A stretch of 64,000 bases of DNA from Aerophototrophica crusticola (lineage in GTDB: Bacteria; Pseudomonadota; Alphaproteobacteria; Azospirillales; Azospirillaceae), in NCBI GenBank assembly GCA_001939945.1, contig MOEB01000014.1, forward strand, positions 43,848-107,847, in the 5' to 3' direction. Shown piece by piece: positions 49,739-58,805 of this stretch (position 1 is its first letter; each line of letters begins with the position of its first letter). A model generated the notes under the pieces. The model was not told where the DNA came from. It worked only from the letters and a program-made list of their open reading frames with translations, and ran no database searches. The translations under genes were made by a program, and so were the position numbers.

Positions 49739-51231
49739 CAGGACAACTCCGGGATGACGGGGGCGGGCGGGCTGCGGAAGCCGCCCGGGGCCGGCTGGTA
49801 GCCGGCGGAGTGGAAGAGGCGCCGCGAGGCCTCGTTGCCCGGCAGCACGGCGGCGAAGATGTCCGCATGGGGGACGAGGCGGCGCAGGGCCTGGAGCGCC
49901 GCCTTGCCCACCCCCTGGCCGTGGGCGCCGGGGGCGGTCAGGATGGAGACCTCATGAGAATCGTCGCCGTCCGGCAGCGGGTCCAGCCGGGCGACGCCGG
50001 CGGGCACGCCGTCCAGCTCCACGATGTTGAACAGGCAGAGCGGGTCTGACAGGCGGCGCCGGCACCAGGCCACGTGGCCGTCCCAGCTTGGCGGGTCGGG
50101 GTTGCGGGCGTAGCGGCGGGTGACGGGGTCCGACTGCCAGCGGAACATCAGCTCCACATCCCCCTCCCCCACCGGGCGGAGGGTGACGGGCTTGCCGGCC
50201 GGGGTGCGGGTGGGCAGCAGCAGGCCCGCGAGGCGGTTGGCGCCCAGCCCGTCGCAGGCCAGCGCCGCGGCGGCGGACAGGCCCTCCACCGCCGCCGGGT
50301 CGGCTTGCAGGGCGGCGAGGCCCGTGGCGACGGAAGTGGGCAGGTCCGGGCCGTCCAGGACCAGGGCCGCGCCGAGGGCGGCCAGGGCGGCGGCGTTGGC
50401 CCGCTGGTTCTCGGCGCCTACCAGCAGCAGGGTGGGCAGGCCCAGGGCGCAGCGCTCCCACGACGACATGCCGCCGGTGCCGATGGCGAGGTCGGCCTGG
50501 GCCAGCAGGCCCGCCACGTCGTCCGTGTCCACATGCAGGTGCCAGCCGGGGCGGAGGCGGGCGGCGATGGCGTCGCGGTGTGGGGCGGCGCTGCCCAGCA
50601 GGATGTCCACCGTGCCCCGGAAGCCTTCCCGCTCCAGCCCGTCCAGCACGGCGGCGGCCAGGTTGGGCGCGTCAACCAGGCCGGGGGTGATGACCAGCCG
50701 CCCGATCTGGCCCTTCCGGCCGGCCCGTTCCATCAGGGACCGCCGCCGGCCTTCCGCGAAGGCGGGGCGCAGGGGGGCGTATGCGGGGCCCAGGGCCACG
50801 GTGGCCGCGGGCGGCAGCAAGCCGTCGAAGGCATCCGGCCCGCGACCGGGGGTGAAGTCGGCCAGCAGGTTGGCGTCATAGGCCCGGTCGGCCAGTTCGT
50901 CGATCACCATGACCCGGCCCGCCCAGGCGCGGCAGGCCCGGTGGAAGGTGGCGTCCAAGGCGTAGCTGTCCACCACCGCCACGTCCACGTGGCCGAGGGC
51001 GTTGCCGAAGGCCTGGGCTGGCGGGAACGCCCCCTGCCCCGCCACCGCCACCGCCACCAGCGGCAATCGTGAGCGGCCAAGGGCGGGCACCGCCTCGGCC
51101 GTTCCCTCCGGGCAGGCGAGCAGCACCCGCGCCCCCTGCGCCGCCAGGGCCCGGGCCAGGGTCAGGCAGCGCATGGCATGGCCGCCGCCGATGGCGCGGG
51201 AGGCGGCGAAGAGGAAGGCGACGCTGGTCAC
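49738..51231 (-). CDS. pseG/pseH: PseG-PseH fusion (UDP-sugar hydrolase + N-acetyltransferase)
   Basis: 497 aa. Residues 1 to about 335 are Pse[46 protein letters not shown], a GT-B fold that removes UDP from the 2,4-diacetamido sugar. Residues about 345-497 are a GNAT acetyltransferase ([47 protein letters not shown]) like PseH, which acetylates the 4-amino group. Normally two genes, fused here. GTG start with GAGGGG upstream. Central part of the minus-strand pse operon. Confidence 0.92.
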   Translation of the reverse strand: MTSVAFLFAASRAIGGGHAMRCLTLARALAAQGARVLLACPEGTAEAVPALGRSRLPLVAVAVAGQGAFPPAQAFGNALGHVDVAVVDSYALDATFHRACRAWAGRVMVIDELADRAYDANLLADFTPGRGPDAFDGLLPPAATVALGPAYAPLRPAFAEGRRRSLMERAGRKGQIGRLVITPGLVDAPNLAAAVLDGLEREGFRGTVDILLGSAAPHRDAIAARLRPGWHLHVDTDDVAGLLAQADLAIGTGGMSSWERCALGLPTLLLVGAENQRANAAALAALGAALVLDGPDLPTSVATGLAALQADPAAVEGLSAAAALACDGLGANRLAGLLLPTRTPAGKPVTLRPVGEGDVELMFRWQSDPVTRRYARNPDPPSWDGHVAWCRRRLSDPLCLFNIVELDGVPAGVARLDPLPDGDDSHEVSILTAPGAHGQGVGKAALQALRRLVPHADIFAAVLPGNEASRRLFHSAGYQPAPGGFRSPPAPVIPELS

Positions 51232-51240
51232 CGGGACCCC

Positions 51241-51879
51241 TCAACGCTTCTCGAACACCCACCAGGTCAGGTTGTCCAGGCCCGTCACCCGGCGCCAGAA
51301 GAACCCGTAATCCACCAGTTGAAGGTCGGGGAAGCTGTCCATCCACAGGCCGCCGAAGTCACGGGTGAAGAGCAGCCCCTCCTCCCCCCGGTACCGGATC
51401 TCCCTGGGCTGGTCGGAGAAGTATTCGACGCAGGCGATGTAGCGGGAGGAGACGCGGTGCATCTCCCGCATCGTGGCCGGCAAATCGTCCGGGGCGATGT
51501 GGATCAGCACGCCCGAGGTGAAGGCCATCTCCACCGCCCCGTCGGCTAGGGGCAGCGCCCCGCCCATGGCCTGGAAGGCGCGTTCCTGCGGGACCACCCC
51601 GTCTTCCACCAGCCGGCCCAGCGCCTTGCCGTTGGGTTCCACCGCGTAGAGGGTGGCGGGGCTGACCTGGCGCAGGGCGCGCAGGTTCAGGCCGATGTTG
51701 GCGCCCACCTCCAGGATGCTCTGCGGCGGGCGGCCCACCAGGCTGTCCAGCATGCGCGACCACATCTTCACCCGCGGCTGGAGCAGGGCCGGCTCCGGCG
51801 GGTTGCGGTCGATGTAGGCGTCGCCGAAGGCGCCGGTCCAGGCGCTGAGCTGCTTGGTCTTGGCGGCGAGGTCGGTCAT
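51241..51879 (-). CDS. Pseudaminic acid biosynthesis-associated methylase
   Basis: 212-aa class I methyltransferase: SILEVGANIGLNLRAL (SAM motif I), YAVEPNGKALGRL, FTSGVLIHIAPDDL and VEYFSDQPREIRYRG. This matches the methylases regularly found inside pse loci (TIGR03587-type). The acceptor is unknown; it probably O-methylates a pseudaminic-acid derivative. It lies 9 bp behind the PseG-PseH start on the same strand. Confidence 0.88.
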   Translation of the reverse strand: MTDLAAKTKQLSAWTGAFGDAYIDRNPPEPALLQPRVKMWSRMLDSLVGRPPQSILEVGANIGLNLRALRQVSPATLYAVEPNGKALGRLVEDGVVPQERAFQAMGGALPLADGAVEMAFTSGVLIHIAPDDLPATMREMHRVSSRYIACVEYFSDQPREIRYRGEEGLLFTRDFGGLWMDSFPDLQLVDYGFFWRRVTGLDNLTWWVFEKR

Positions 51880-51910
51880 GGCGCTGGGGTCCCGGGGCTT
51901 GAGGTGTCGG

Positions 51911-52669
51911 TCAAAGGCGGACGCGCAGGCCCGCGTCGCGCAGGTACTGCTTGGCGGCCTTGGGCGTCTGTTCGGTGAAGTGGAACATGCTGGCGGCGGC
52001 CACCGCGGCGGCGTGGCCCTCGGTCACGGCCTCCGCCATGTGCTGGTAGGTACCGGCCCCGCCGGAAGCGATGACGGGGATGCCCACCGCGTCGGACACG
52101 GCGCGGGTGACGGCCAGGTCGTAGCCCTCCATCATCCCATCCCGGTCGATGGCGGTGAGCATGATCTCCCCCGCCCCCAACGCTTCCGCCTGCCGCGCCC
52201 AGGCGACAGGGTCCAGGCCGGTGGGCTTCTGGCCGCAATGGCTGAACACCTCCCACCTCCCGGGGCCGGTGGGCTTCACGTCGATGGCGACGACGATGCA
52301 CTGGCTGCCGAAATGCTCCGCCCCCTCCCGGATCAGGTCCGGGTTGGCGATGGCGCCGGAGTTGACCACCACCTTGTCGGCACCCACCCACAAGAGGTCG
52401 CGGATGTCGTCCAGGCTGGTGACGCCGCCGCCCACGGCCAGGGGCATGAAGCATTCGTCCGCCAACTCGTCGATCTGGGCGAAGTCCGGGCGGCGGCCGT
52501 CAGGGGTGGCGGTGATGTCCAGGAACACCAGCTCGTCGACCTCGCGCATGTTGTAGACGCGGATGGCCTGCAACGCCCCGCCCACGCGGCGGTCGCTGAC
52601 GAACTGCCGGCCCTTGACCAGCCCCACGTCCTTGAACAGCAGGGTCGGCATGACGCGGACCTTCAGCAT
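51911..52669 (-). CDS. HisF2-type acetamidino modification protein
   Basis: 252-aa TIM barrel of the HisF family (MPTLLFKDVGLVKG, PLAVGGGVTSLDDIRDLLWVGADKVVVNS, IPVIASGGAGTYQHMAEA). In histidine biosynthesis HisF starts MLAKRIIPCLDV; the MLKVRVMPTLLFKD start and the neighbours mark it as the HisF2/WbpI-like paralogue used with an amidotransferase to add an acetamidino group to a sugar. It pairs with the HisH2 gene 10 bp upstream. Confidence 0.9.
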   Translation of the reverse strand: MLKVRVMPTLLFKDVGLVKGRQFVSDRRVGGALQAIRVYNMREVDELVFLDITATPDGRRPDFAQIDELADECFMPLAVGGGVTSLDDIRDLLWVGADKVVVNSGAIANPDLIREGAEHFGSQCIVVAIDVKPTGPGRWEVFSHCGQKPTGLDPVAWARQAEALGAGEIMLTAIDRDGMMEGYDLAVTRAVSDAVGIPVIASGGAGTYQHMAEAVTEGHAAAVAAASMFHFTEQTPKAAKQYLRDAGLRVRL

Positions 52670-52679
52670 CGCCGCCCCC

Positions 52680-53291
52680 TTACCGCTTCAGGAAGTTGCG
52701 GAGGAGCTGGAAGCCGGGCTTCTGGCTCTTCTCCGGGTGGAACTGGGTGGCCATGACGTTGCCCTTGGCGAGCGCCGAGACGAAGCCGCCGGCGTAAGGC
52801 GTGGAGGCCGCACGGTCGCACCCCGCCGCCCGCACATGGTAGCTGTGGACGAAGTAGAAGTCGGTGCCCGGGGCGATGCCGTCGAACAGGGGCCAGCCGT
52901 CGGTCCCGTGCACCTCGTTCCAGCCCACATGGGGCACCCGCTCCCCGTCCCGGGGCTGGAGCCGCACCACGTCGCCCTCCACCAGACCCAGGCCCGGCAC
53001 CTCCGTGCCCCCTTCCGTCCCCGTGGCGGCCAGGAGCTGCATGCCCAGGCAGATGCCCAGGAACGGCACCCCCGCCGCCATCCGTTCCCGGATCGCGGCG
53101 TCCAGGCCGCGCGCCTTCAGGTTCTGCATGGCCTTGGCGAAGGCGCCCACCCCCGGCAGGACCAGGTGGGTGGCCTTTGCCAGCGCCGCCGGGTCGTCGG
53201 TGACGCGGACGTCGGCCCCGCATTCCTCCAGCGCCCGGCTGATACTGTCCAGGTTGCAGAGCCCGTAGTTGATGACGACGGCGGTGGGCAT
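52680..53291 (-). CDS. HisH2-type glutamine amidotransferase
   Basis: 203-aa GATase-1: nucleophile Cys81 in GICLGMQLL, His/Glu in FHPEKSQ, and HVGWNEV. It releases ammonia from glutamine for the HisF2/amidotransferase step. In this genomic setting it serves sugar acetamidino modification, not histidine synthesis (no other his genes are nearby). The start is 4 bp behind the amidotransferase stop, so tightly coupled. Confidence 0.91.
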   Translation of the reverse strand: MPTAVVINYGLCNLDSISRALEECGADVRVTDDPAALAKATHLVLPGVGAFAKAMQNLKARGLDAAIRERMAAGVPFLGICLGMQLLAATGTEGGTEVPGLGLVEGDVVRLQPRDGERVPHVGWNEVHGTDGWPLFDGIAPGTDFYFVHSYHVRAAGCDRAASTPYAGGFVSALAKGNVMATQFHPEKSQKPGFQLLRNFLKR

Positions 53292-53295
53292 CGGG

Positions 53296-54444
53296 TCACG
53301 CGTTGTCGTAATTGAGCTTCACCAGCGTGCCGTCCCGTTCCCGCAGCAGCTTGCCGTCGGCGTCCTTCTGGAAGATGCGTTTGTTGGTGAAGCGGTCGCA
53401 GACGGCGTCGAACTCCGCCACCGTCATGTCGATCTCCGCCAGGATCTCCGCCAGCGGCTTGCCCAGGTAGGTGTTGGGGTAGCGGCCATCGTGGCGGCGC
53501 ACGATGTTCAGCCCTTCCTCCCGGCTCAGCCGCCCGCGGCGGATGTGGTTGTTCACCAGGTCGGTGGCGCGGCCGAAGCCATACTTCAGGTACTTGAAGT
53601 AATCGTGGATGCCGGTCTGGTGGTTGTCCAGGTTCTCATAGTTCACGGCCGACCCCTCCACCACCGTGTGGTAGGTCTGGAAGCCGTTGGCCTGGGCGTA
53701 GAGGGCGTTGGTGAAGCCGTCCCACGGGAAGAAGTAGCCGAGGAAGATGCCGGTCACGCCGGCGCGCTGCAACTCCTCGTTCGTGGGGTAGGTGTATTGG
53801 ATCAGGTGGCGCTGCTCGAACCCGTGCTCCAGCAGGTCGGTGGTGCGCAGGCCCAGCAGGCCCCCGAACTCCTCCAGCCAGCGGCGGGTGAGCGTGCTGT
53901 CGGTGGAGGCGGCGGCGGGGCCGCCATACTCGTTCTGCGGGTTCTCCCCCCAGACGATCAGCTTGATCCCCATCTGCACGGCGATCCGCACCGGGATGGT
54001 GAAGATGGTCACGTGTTCCGGCCAGGAGATGTCGCCCACCTGGGTCAGGGCCAGCTTGTTCATGCGGCGGCGGACCACCGGGTTGGTGGTGACCTCCACA
54101 TAATCGACGCCGAGCTTCTTGATGTTCTCGATGTTGTGGCGGCCGATCTCCGACAGGCTGTCGGTGGTGGCGGTCACGCAGAGCGGGTTCATGCCGTGCT
54201 CCAGCAGGCGCAACACCTGGTAGGTGCTGTCCTTGCCGCCGCTGACGGGGACGATGCAGTCATAGTTGCTGCCGTCGGCGCTGCGGAAGCGGCCCGTGAT
54301 CTCCTTGAACTGGGCGTGGCGGGCGGCCCAGTCCACCTCCGCCCGCTGGGCGAAGCTCTGGCAGGCGGAGCAGACGCCGGAAGCGTCGAAGGTCAGGTCC
54401 GGCTTGGTGTGGGGGTACAGGCAGCGGGTGCAGTATCTCAGCAT
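53296..54444 (-). CDS. N-acetyl sugar amidotransferase (PseA/WbpG-like)
   Basis: 382 aa. A zinc-type Cys motif (CTRC at 5-8, CSAC at 25-28) precedes an ATP-PP-loop SGGKDS at 68-73 that activates the N-acetyl carbonyl for amination, then GENPQNEYGGPAAA. With HisH2 and HisF2 it would turn an acetamido group into acetamidino, giving for example Pse5Ac7Am. ATG 44444-type confusion is avoided: the start is ATG 54444, since the longer frame runs into pseC. Confidence 0.92.
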   Translation of the reverse strand: MLRYCTRCLYPHTKPDLTFDASGVCSACQSFAQRAEVDWAARHAQFKEITGRFRSADGSNYDCIVPVSGGKDSTYQVLRLLEHGMNPLCVTATTDSLSEIGRHNIENIKKLGVDYVEVTTNPVVRRRMNKLALTQVGDISWPEHVTIFTIPVRIAVQMGIKLIVWGENPQNEYGGPAAASTDSTLTRRWLEEFGGLLGLRTTDLLEHGFEQRHLIQYTYPTNEELQRAGVTGIFLGYFFPWDGFTNALYAQANGFQTYHTVVEGSAVNYENLDNHQTGIHDYFKYLKYGFGRATDLVNNHIRRGRLSREEGLNIVRRHDGRYPNTYLGKPLAEILAEIDMTVAEFDAVCDRFTNKRIFQKDADGKLLRERDGTLVKLNYDNA

Positions 54445-54466
54445 GGCGTCCTCGAAGCTTTTCCTC

Positions 54467-55699
54467 TCAGGCGGCCTGGCCCGCCGCCCGGGCGATGCCG
54501 GCCAGCGCGTCCACCACATGGTCCACGTCACTTTCGTCCATGCCCACGAACAGGGGCAGGGACAGGCAGCGGTCGTAATAGGCGTCGGCCCCCGGCAGGG
54601 GCAGGGCACCGTAGCGGTCCCGGTAGTAGGGCTGGCGGTGGACCGGCAGATAGTGCACCTGCGTGCCCACCCCCCGTTCCGCCAGCCGGCGCATCAGGGC
54701 GGCGCGGTCCAAGCCCAAGGCGGGGAAGTCGCACAGCGCCACGAACAGGTGCCAGGCCGGCACGCACCAGGGGACCTGGGCCACCGTGCCGACGAACGGG
54801 GCCAGCTCCGGCAGCCGTTGGCGGTAGCGGTCCACCAGCCGGGCGCGGGCCGCCACGAAGGCGTCCAGCCGTGCCAACTGGCTTTGCCCCAGGGCGCAGG
54901 CGAAGTCCGTGGCCCGGTAGTTGAAGCCGGGCTCCGGCATCTCATAGTACCAGGGGTTGGGCTGGCCGGTGCTGTCCAGGGCCTGGGGGGCGATTTGGAA
55001 CAGGGCGGGGTCGCGCACCATGCCGTGGCTGCGCAGGCGCTTCAGCCGGTCAGCATGGGCGGAGTCGCGGCAGGTGATGACGCCCCCTTCCCCCATGGTG
55101 ATGGTCTTCACCGCGTGTAGGGAGAAGACGGCGAAGTCGCTGCGGGCGCAGGAGCCCACCGGTGCCCGGGTGCCGTCGGCCAGAAGGTGGAAGCCGCCCA
55201 CGGCGTGGCAGGCATCCTCCACCACCGCGGCGCCATGCCGGTCCGCCAGGTCGCGGACCATGTCCATGTCCACGCACTGGCCGTTCAGGTGGACGGCGTA
55301 GATGGCCTTCAGCTTGCCCGGGGGCACGCGGGCGATGGCGGCCTCATACGTTTCCCGCGTGGGCAGGCCGGTGGCGGGGTCCACGTCGGCGAAGGCCACC
55401 TCCGCCCCCACATAGCGGTTGCCGTTGGCCGTGGCCAGGAAGGTGACCGTGGGCACCACGGCCCAGTCGCCGGGGCCCAAATCCAGGGCCATGGCCACCA
55501 GGTGCAGGGCGGCGGTGCCGTTGGCGACGGCCACCGCGTGGGGGGCGGCCACCTTGGCGGCGAAGGCGTCCTCGAACGCCGCCACGGCGGGGCCGGTGGT
55601 CAGCCAGGTGCCGCGCAGCACGGCCTCCACCGCGGCCATGTCGCCGTCGTCGATGGACTGGCGCCCATAGGGCAGGAAGCGCCCGGCTTGGTCGCTCAC
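54467..55699 (-). CDS. pseC: PseC-like aminotransferase (DegT/DnrJ/EryC1)
   Basis: 410-aa sugar aminotransferase with Lys198 in FSLHAVKTITMGEGG as the PLP lysine, VANGTAALHL near 59-68 and FNYRATDFACALGQSQL. It aminates C4 of the UDP-4-keto sugar made by PseB. The start is GTG 55699 with AGGAGG 8 bp upstream. First gene of the minus-strand operon that runs to pseI. The in-frame upstream stretch to 55771 is non-coding-like. Confidence 0.92.
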   Translation of the reverse strand: MSDQAGRFLPYGRQSIDDGDMAAVEAVLRGTWLTTGPAVAAFEDAFAAKVAAPHAVAVANGTAALHLVAMALDLGPGDWAVVPTVTFLATANGNRYVGAEVAFADVDPATGLPTRETYEAAIARVPPGKLKAIYAVHLNGQCVDMDMVRDLADRHGAAVVEDACHAVGGFHLLADGTRAPVGSCARSDFAVFSLHAVKTITMGEGGVITCRDSAHADRLKRLRSHGMVRDPALFQIAPQALDSTGQPNPWYYEMPEPGFNYRATDFACALGQSQLARLDAFVAARARLVDRYRQRLPELAPFVGTVAQVPWCVPAWHLFVALCDFPALGLDRAALMRRLAERGVGTQVHYLPVHRQPYYRDRYGALPLPGADAYYDRCLSLPLFVGMDESDVDHVVDALAGIARAAGQAA

Positions 55700-55812
55700 C
55701 GCTGGTCCTCCTCGGGTTGCCGCCGGGGCGGCTGGGTATCGGTGCGGGTGGGGCAGCAAGGGGCGTGCCACCGCCGCCTGTGTCCTTCGTTCCCCCTCAT
55801 CGCACCACCAAC

Positions 55813-55895
55813 CGTCACCCCGGCGGAAGCCGGGGCCCAGGGGGTTGAGAGGTAGCGCCTGCGATCCTGGGTCCCGGCTTTCGCCGGGATGACGG
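55813..55895. repeat. Dispersed inverted repeat of alphaproteobacterial ATGACG type
   Basis: Left arm from 55813 (CGTCACCCCGGCGGAAGCCG and onward to CCCAGG) and right arm from 55866 (CCTGGGTCCCGGCTTTCGCC, ending GGGATGACGG) form an imperfect inverted repeat of about 28 bp per arm. Sequences of this wording are widespread between genes in alphaproteobacteria. It sits between pseC and the SpsF-like gene. Confidence 0.8.
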
Positions 55896-55998
55896 CCATC
55901 GGCAAAGCAGTCCCCATGGGAAAACCCTGCCGGGCCGGCTTTACCCGCCGGGTCCCGCCCGGCATGATCCGCCCGGGTCCGGGACTGGGGGACGGGTG

Positions 55999-56739
55999 AT
56001 GCGGCAGGTGGTGGTGGTGCAGGCGCGGATGGGGTCCAGCCGCCTGCCGGGCAAGGTGATGCTGCCGCTGGGGGGCCGGACCGCCCTGGCCCAGTGCCTC
56101 GACCGTTGCGCCGCCATCCCCGGCATCGCCCAGGTGGTCTGCGCCGTGCCGGTGGGCGCGCAGGACGACCCCGTGGCGGCGGAGGCGGAGCGGGTGGGCG
56201 CCGCCGTGTTCCGCGGGGATGAGAAGGACGTGCTGTCCCGCTACCTGGGTGCGGCCCGCATGGCCGGGGCGGACATCGTCATGCGGGTGACCAGCGACTG
56301 CCCCCTGGTGGACCCGGCCATCTGCGGCCAAGTCCTGGCCCTGCGCGCGGCGGAGCGCGCCGACTATGCCGCCAACAACATGCCGGCCAGCTTCCCCCAC
56401 GGGCTGGACTGCGAGGCCTTCACCCGCGACGCGCTGGAGCAGGCGGCGGCGACCGCCACCCTGCCGGCGGAGCGTGAACACGTGACCCCCTGGATCCGCA
56501 CCAACCCGGCCCTGCGCCGCGTGAACCTGGCGAACCCGCGCGGGGACCAGAGCGCCATCCGCGTGACCCTGGACCATCCGGAGGACTACGCCATGCTGGC
56601 GGCGCTGTTCGACGCGCTGGCGCCCGGCGGGCGCAGCGGCCTGGACGCGCTGCTGGCCGCGGTGGCCCGCGACCCCACCCTGCTGGAGATCAACGCCCGG
56701 CATGCCGTGCACCGGCCGGCGCCGGCCGCCACGCCCTGA
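55999..56739 (+). CDS. SpsF-like cytidylyltransferase-family protein, paralogue 1
   Basis: 246 aa. VVVVQARMGSSRLPGKVMLPLGG at the N-terminus is the nucleotide-binding signature of SpsF-type CTP transferases, followed by SRYLGAARMAGADIVMRVTSDCPLVDP and EREHVTPWIR. Classical PseF proteins start with an IPARGGSKR-type motif, so this is not a textbook PseF, though it might activate pseudaminic acid with CTP. ATG 55999 (GTG 55996 also possible). Convergent with pseB (10 bp). Confidence 0.88.
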   Translation: MRQVVVVQARMGSSRLPGKVMLPLGGRTALAQCLDRCAAIPGIAQVVCAVPVGAQDDPVAAEAERVGAAVFRGDEKDVLSRYLGAARMAGADIVMRVTSDCPLVDPAICGQVLALRAAERADYAANNMPASFPHGLDCEAFTRDALEQAAATATLPAEREHVTPWIRTNPALRRVNLANPRGDQSAIRVTLDHPEDYAMLAALFDALAPGGRSGLDALLAAVARDPTLLEINARHAVHRPAPAATP

Positions 56740-56749
56740 GCCCGCCGCC

Positions 56750-57766
56750 TCAACCCTCGGACGGGTAGGCATCCAGCAGGGCGCGCATCTGGGCCGCGTC
56801 CAGCCATTCATCGTTGGTGTCGCTGGCATAGGCAAACCCTTCCGGGACCGGCTTCCCGCCCTCGATCTCGTACGCGTCGGATTGCCAGAAGTTGAACATG
56901 GGGCAGATGACGTAGCGGTCGGACAGTTCCACGCTGTGGCGGCCGTCATCCTGGCTGATCATCATCTCGTGCAGCTTTTCCCCCGGGCGGATGCCCACCA
57001 CCCTGTGCGGCAGGTCGGGGGCCAGTAGGGTGGCGAGGTCGGTCACCCGCATGCTGGGAATCTTGGGCACGAAGATCTCCCCGCCCCGCATCATGCGCAG
57101 GGAGGACAGCACGAAGTCCACGCCATGGGGCAGGGTGATCCAGAACCGGGTCATCCGCGGGTCGGTGATGGGCAGGTGGTCCGTGCCCTTCTTGATCAGC
57201 CGCTGGAAGAAGGGCACCACGCTGCCGCGGGACCCCACCACGTTGCCGTAGCGCACCACGGCGAAGCGGGGCCCGCTGCCGCCGGACAGGTTGTTGGCGG
57301 CGATGAAGATCTTGTCGGAGGCCAGCTTGCTGGCGCCGTACAGGTTGATGGGGTTGCAGGCCTTGTCCGTGGACAGGGCCACCACCTTCTTCACGTCGGC
57401 GGCGATGGCCGCCTTCACCACGTTCTCCGCGCCCATGATGTTGGTCTGGATGCATTCGAACGGGTTGTATTCGGCGATGGGCACGTGCTTCATCGCCGCG
57501 GCGTGGACCACATAGTCGATGCCGCGCATGGACATGCGCAGCCGGTCCTTGTCGCGAACGTCGCCGATGAAGAAGCGCAGTTCGGGCCGGTTCTGGAATT
57601 CCGGCCGCTGGGCCATGTCGAACTGCTTCTGCTCGTCCCGGGAATAGATCACCAGGCGGCTGAGGCGGTAACGCTCCAGTGCATAACGGACAAAGGCGGT
57701 GCCGAAGGAACCGGTGCCCCCGGTGACCAGAATGGACTTGCCGTCAAGTTCCCGCAATCCGACCAC
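56750..57766 (-). CDS. pseB: UDP-GlcNAc 4,6-dehydratase/5-epimerase PseB
   Basis: 338-aa extended SDR. VTGGTGSFGTAFV (14-26), YSRDEQKQFDMAQ, AAAMKHVPIAEYNPFECIQTN and YGASKLASDK are the PseB/FlaA1 signatures, including the Met-Lys in place of the usual catalytic position. It catalyses the first step of pseudaminic acid synthesis. GTG start with GGAGAAGGG upstream. Single gene on the minus strand, divergent from the second SpsF-like gene. Confidence 0.94.
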   Translation of the reverse strand: MVGLRELDGKSILVTGGTGSFGTAFVRYALERYRLSRLVIYSRDEQKQFDMAQRPEFQNRPELRFFIGDVRDKDRLRMSMRGIDYVVHAAAMKHVPIAEYNPFECIQTNIMGAENVVKAAIAADVKKVVALSTDKACNPINLYGASKLASDKIFIAANNLSGGSGPRFAVVRYGNVVGSRGSVVPFFQRLIKKGTDHLPITDPRMTRFWITLPHGVDFVLSSLRMMRGGEIFVPKIPSMRVTDLATLLAPDLPHRVVGIRPGEKLHEMMISQDDGRHSVELSDRYVICPMFNFWQSDAYEIEGGKPVPEGFAYASDTNDEWLDAAQMRALLDAYPSEG

Positions 57767-57857
57767 AGGCCCTTCTCCGCCCCGATAAATCCAGGCATTT
57801 TCGCCTGTAGCCAGAGTCTACCGTCTGGCTTACCTTCTTCGAAGTGAAAAATGGCCC

Positions 57858-57879
57858 AAGGAGGGGGTATGCCCTCCTT
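57858..57879. other. Hairpin with GGGGGTAT loop, copy 1
   Basis: AAGGAGGG at 57858-57865 pairs with CCCTCCTT at 57872-57879 around GGTATG. It lies about 85 bp ahead of the plus-strand SpsF-like gene. A related AGGGGGTAT hairpin precedes the gene at 58806. Confidence 0.5.
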
Positions 57880-57963
57880 TTGTCCAAGGGTTCGCCGGCG
57901 GCAACGGTATGCCACGCGCGCGGGCCCGCGGCTGTTGTCGGGTGGGGTTTGGGGGAGGACGCC

Positions 57964-58680
57964 ATGGTCACGGCCGTCATCGTGCAGGCCCGGATGGGGT
58001 CGAGCCGGTTCCCCGGCAAGGTGATGCAGGAGCTGGACGGCATGACCGTGCTGGCCCAGGGATTGCGCCGCTGCATGGCCATCCCCGGCATCGACTTGGT
58101 CTGTTGCGCCACCACCACCGAGTCGCGCGACGACGTGGTGGCGGAAGAGGCGGCGCGGCGCGGCGCCCTGGTGTTCCGCGGGCCGGAGCAGGACGTGCTG
58201 GCCCGCTACCTGGGCGCGGCGCGGTTCCTGGAGGCGGACACCATCATGCGCGTCACCAGCGACTGCCCGGTGATCGACCCCCTGGTCTGCGCCCGGGTGC
58301 TGGCCCTGTTCCTGCGGGACGCGGCGGATTTCGCCAGCGACGACCTGGAGCACACCTATCCCCACGGCATGGAGTGCGAGGTGTTCAGCCGCGCCGTGCT
58401 GGAGGAGGCGGAGGGCACGGCGACCCTGGACCAGGACCGGGAGCACGTGACCCCCTGGATGCGCCGCCAGTCCCGCTTCACCAGGGTGAACCTGCCGGCG
58501 CCGGACCTGTCGGGGAAGCGGTACCGGCTCACCCTGGACCACCCGGCGGACCTGGAGATGCTGCGGGCGCTGCTGGCGGCCATCGGCGCGGGCAAGCGCA
58601 TCCCGTCCTGCCGGGAGCTGGTGGAGGCGCTGGGGGCCCGGCCCGACATCGCGGCCATCAACGCGGCCCACCATGCCTGA
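57964..58680 (+). CDS. SpsF-like cytidylyltransferase-family protein, paralogue 2
   Basis: 238 aa, clearly paralogous to the protein at 55999: AVIVQARMGSSRFPGKVMQ, ARYLGAARFLEADTIMRVTSDCPVIDP, YPHGMECEVFSRAVLEEAEG and REHVTPWMRR. ATG 57964 has GGGAGGACGCC upstream. It is probably a nucleotidyltransferase for a surface sugar. Whether one paralogue does the PseF step and the other acts on a second sugar cannot be read from the sequence. Confidence 0.87.
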   Translation: MVTAVIVQARMGSSRFPGKVMQELDGMTVLAQGLRRCMAIPGIDLVCCATTTESRDDVVAEEAARRGALVFRGPEQDVLARYLGAARFLEADTIMRVTSDCPVIDPLVCARVLALFLRDAADFASDDLEHTYPHGMECEVFSRAVLEEAEGTATLDQDREHVTPWMRRQSRFTRVNLPAPDLSGKRYRLTLDHPADLEMLRALLAAIGAGKRIPSCRELVEALGARPDIAAINAAHHA

Positions 58681-58758
58681 CCCTTCCGGGGGGAATGGCT
58701 TGCCGTCCGAATAATGATCCTCGTCAATGGAAAATCCAGGATTTTGCGGGTAGGTATT

Positions 58759-58782
58759 ACCCAGCAGGGGGTATCCCTGGGT
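58759..58782. other. Hairpin with AGGGGGTAT loop, copy 2
   Basis: ACCCAG at 58759-58764 pairs with CTGGGT at 58777-58782; the loop contains AGGGGGTAT, shared with the hairpin at 57858. It sits 24 bp before the ATG at 58806, inside the likely 5' UTR. Confidence 0.5.
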
Positions 58783-58805
58783 TGCGATGAAAGGTTCAGC
58801 CCGTC

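Noticed and set aside
51911..53291. Histidine biosynthesis hisHF
   Set aside because: Context (PseA/WbpG-like amidotransferase, pse genes) and the HisF2-type N-terminus point to sugar acetamidino modification; no other his genes are present.
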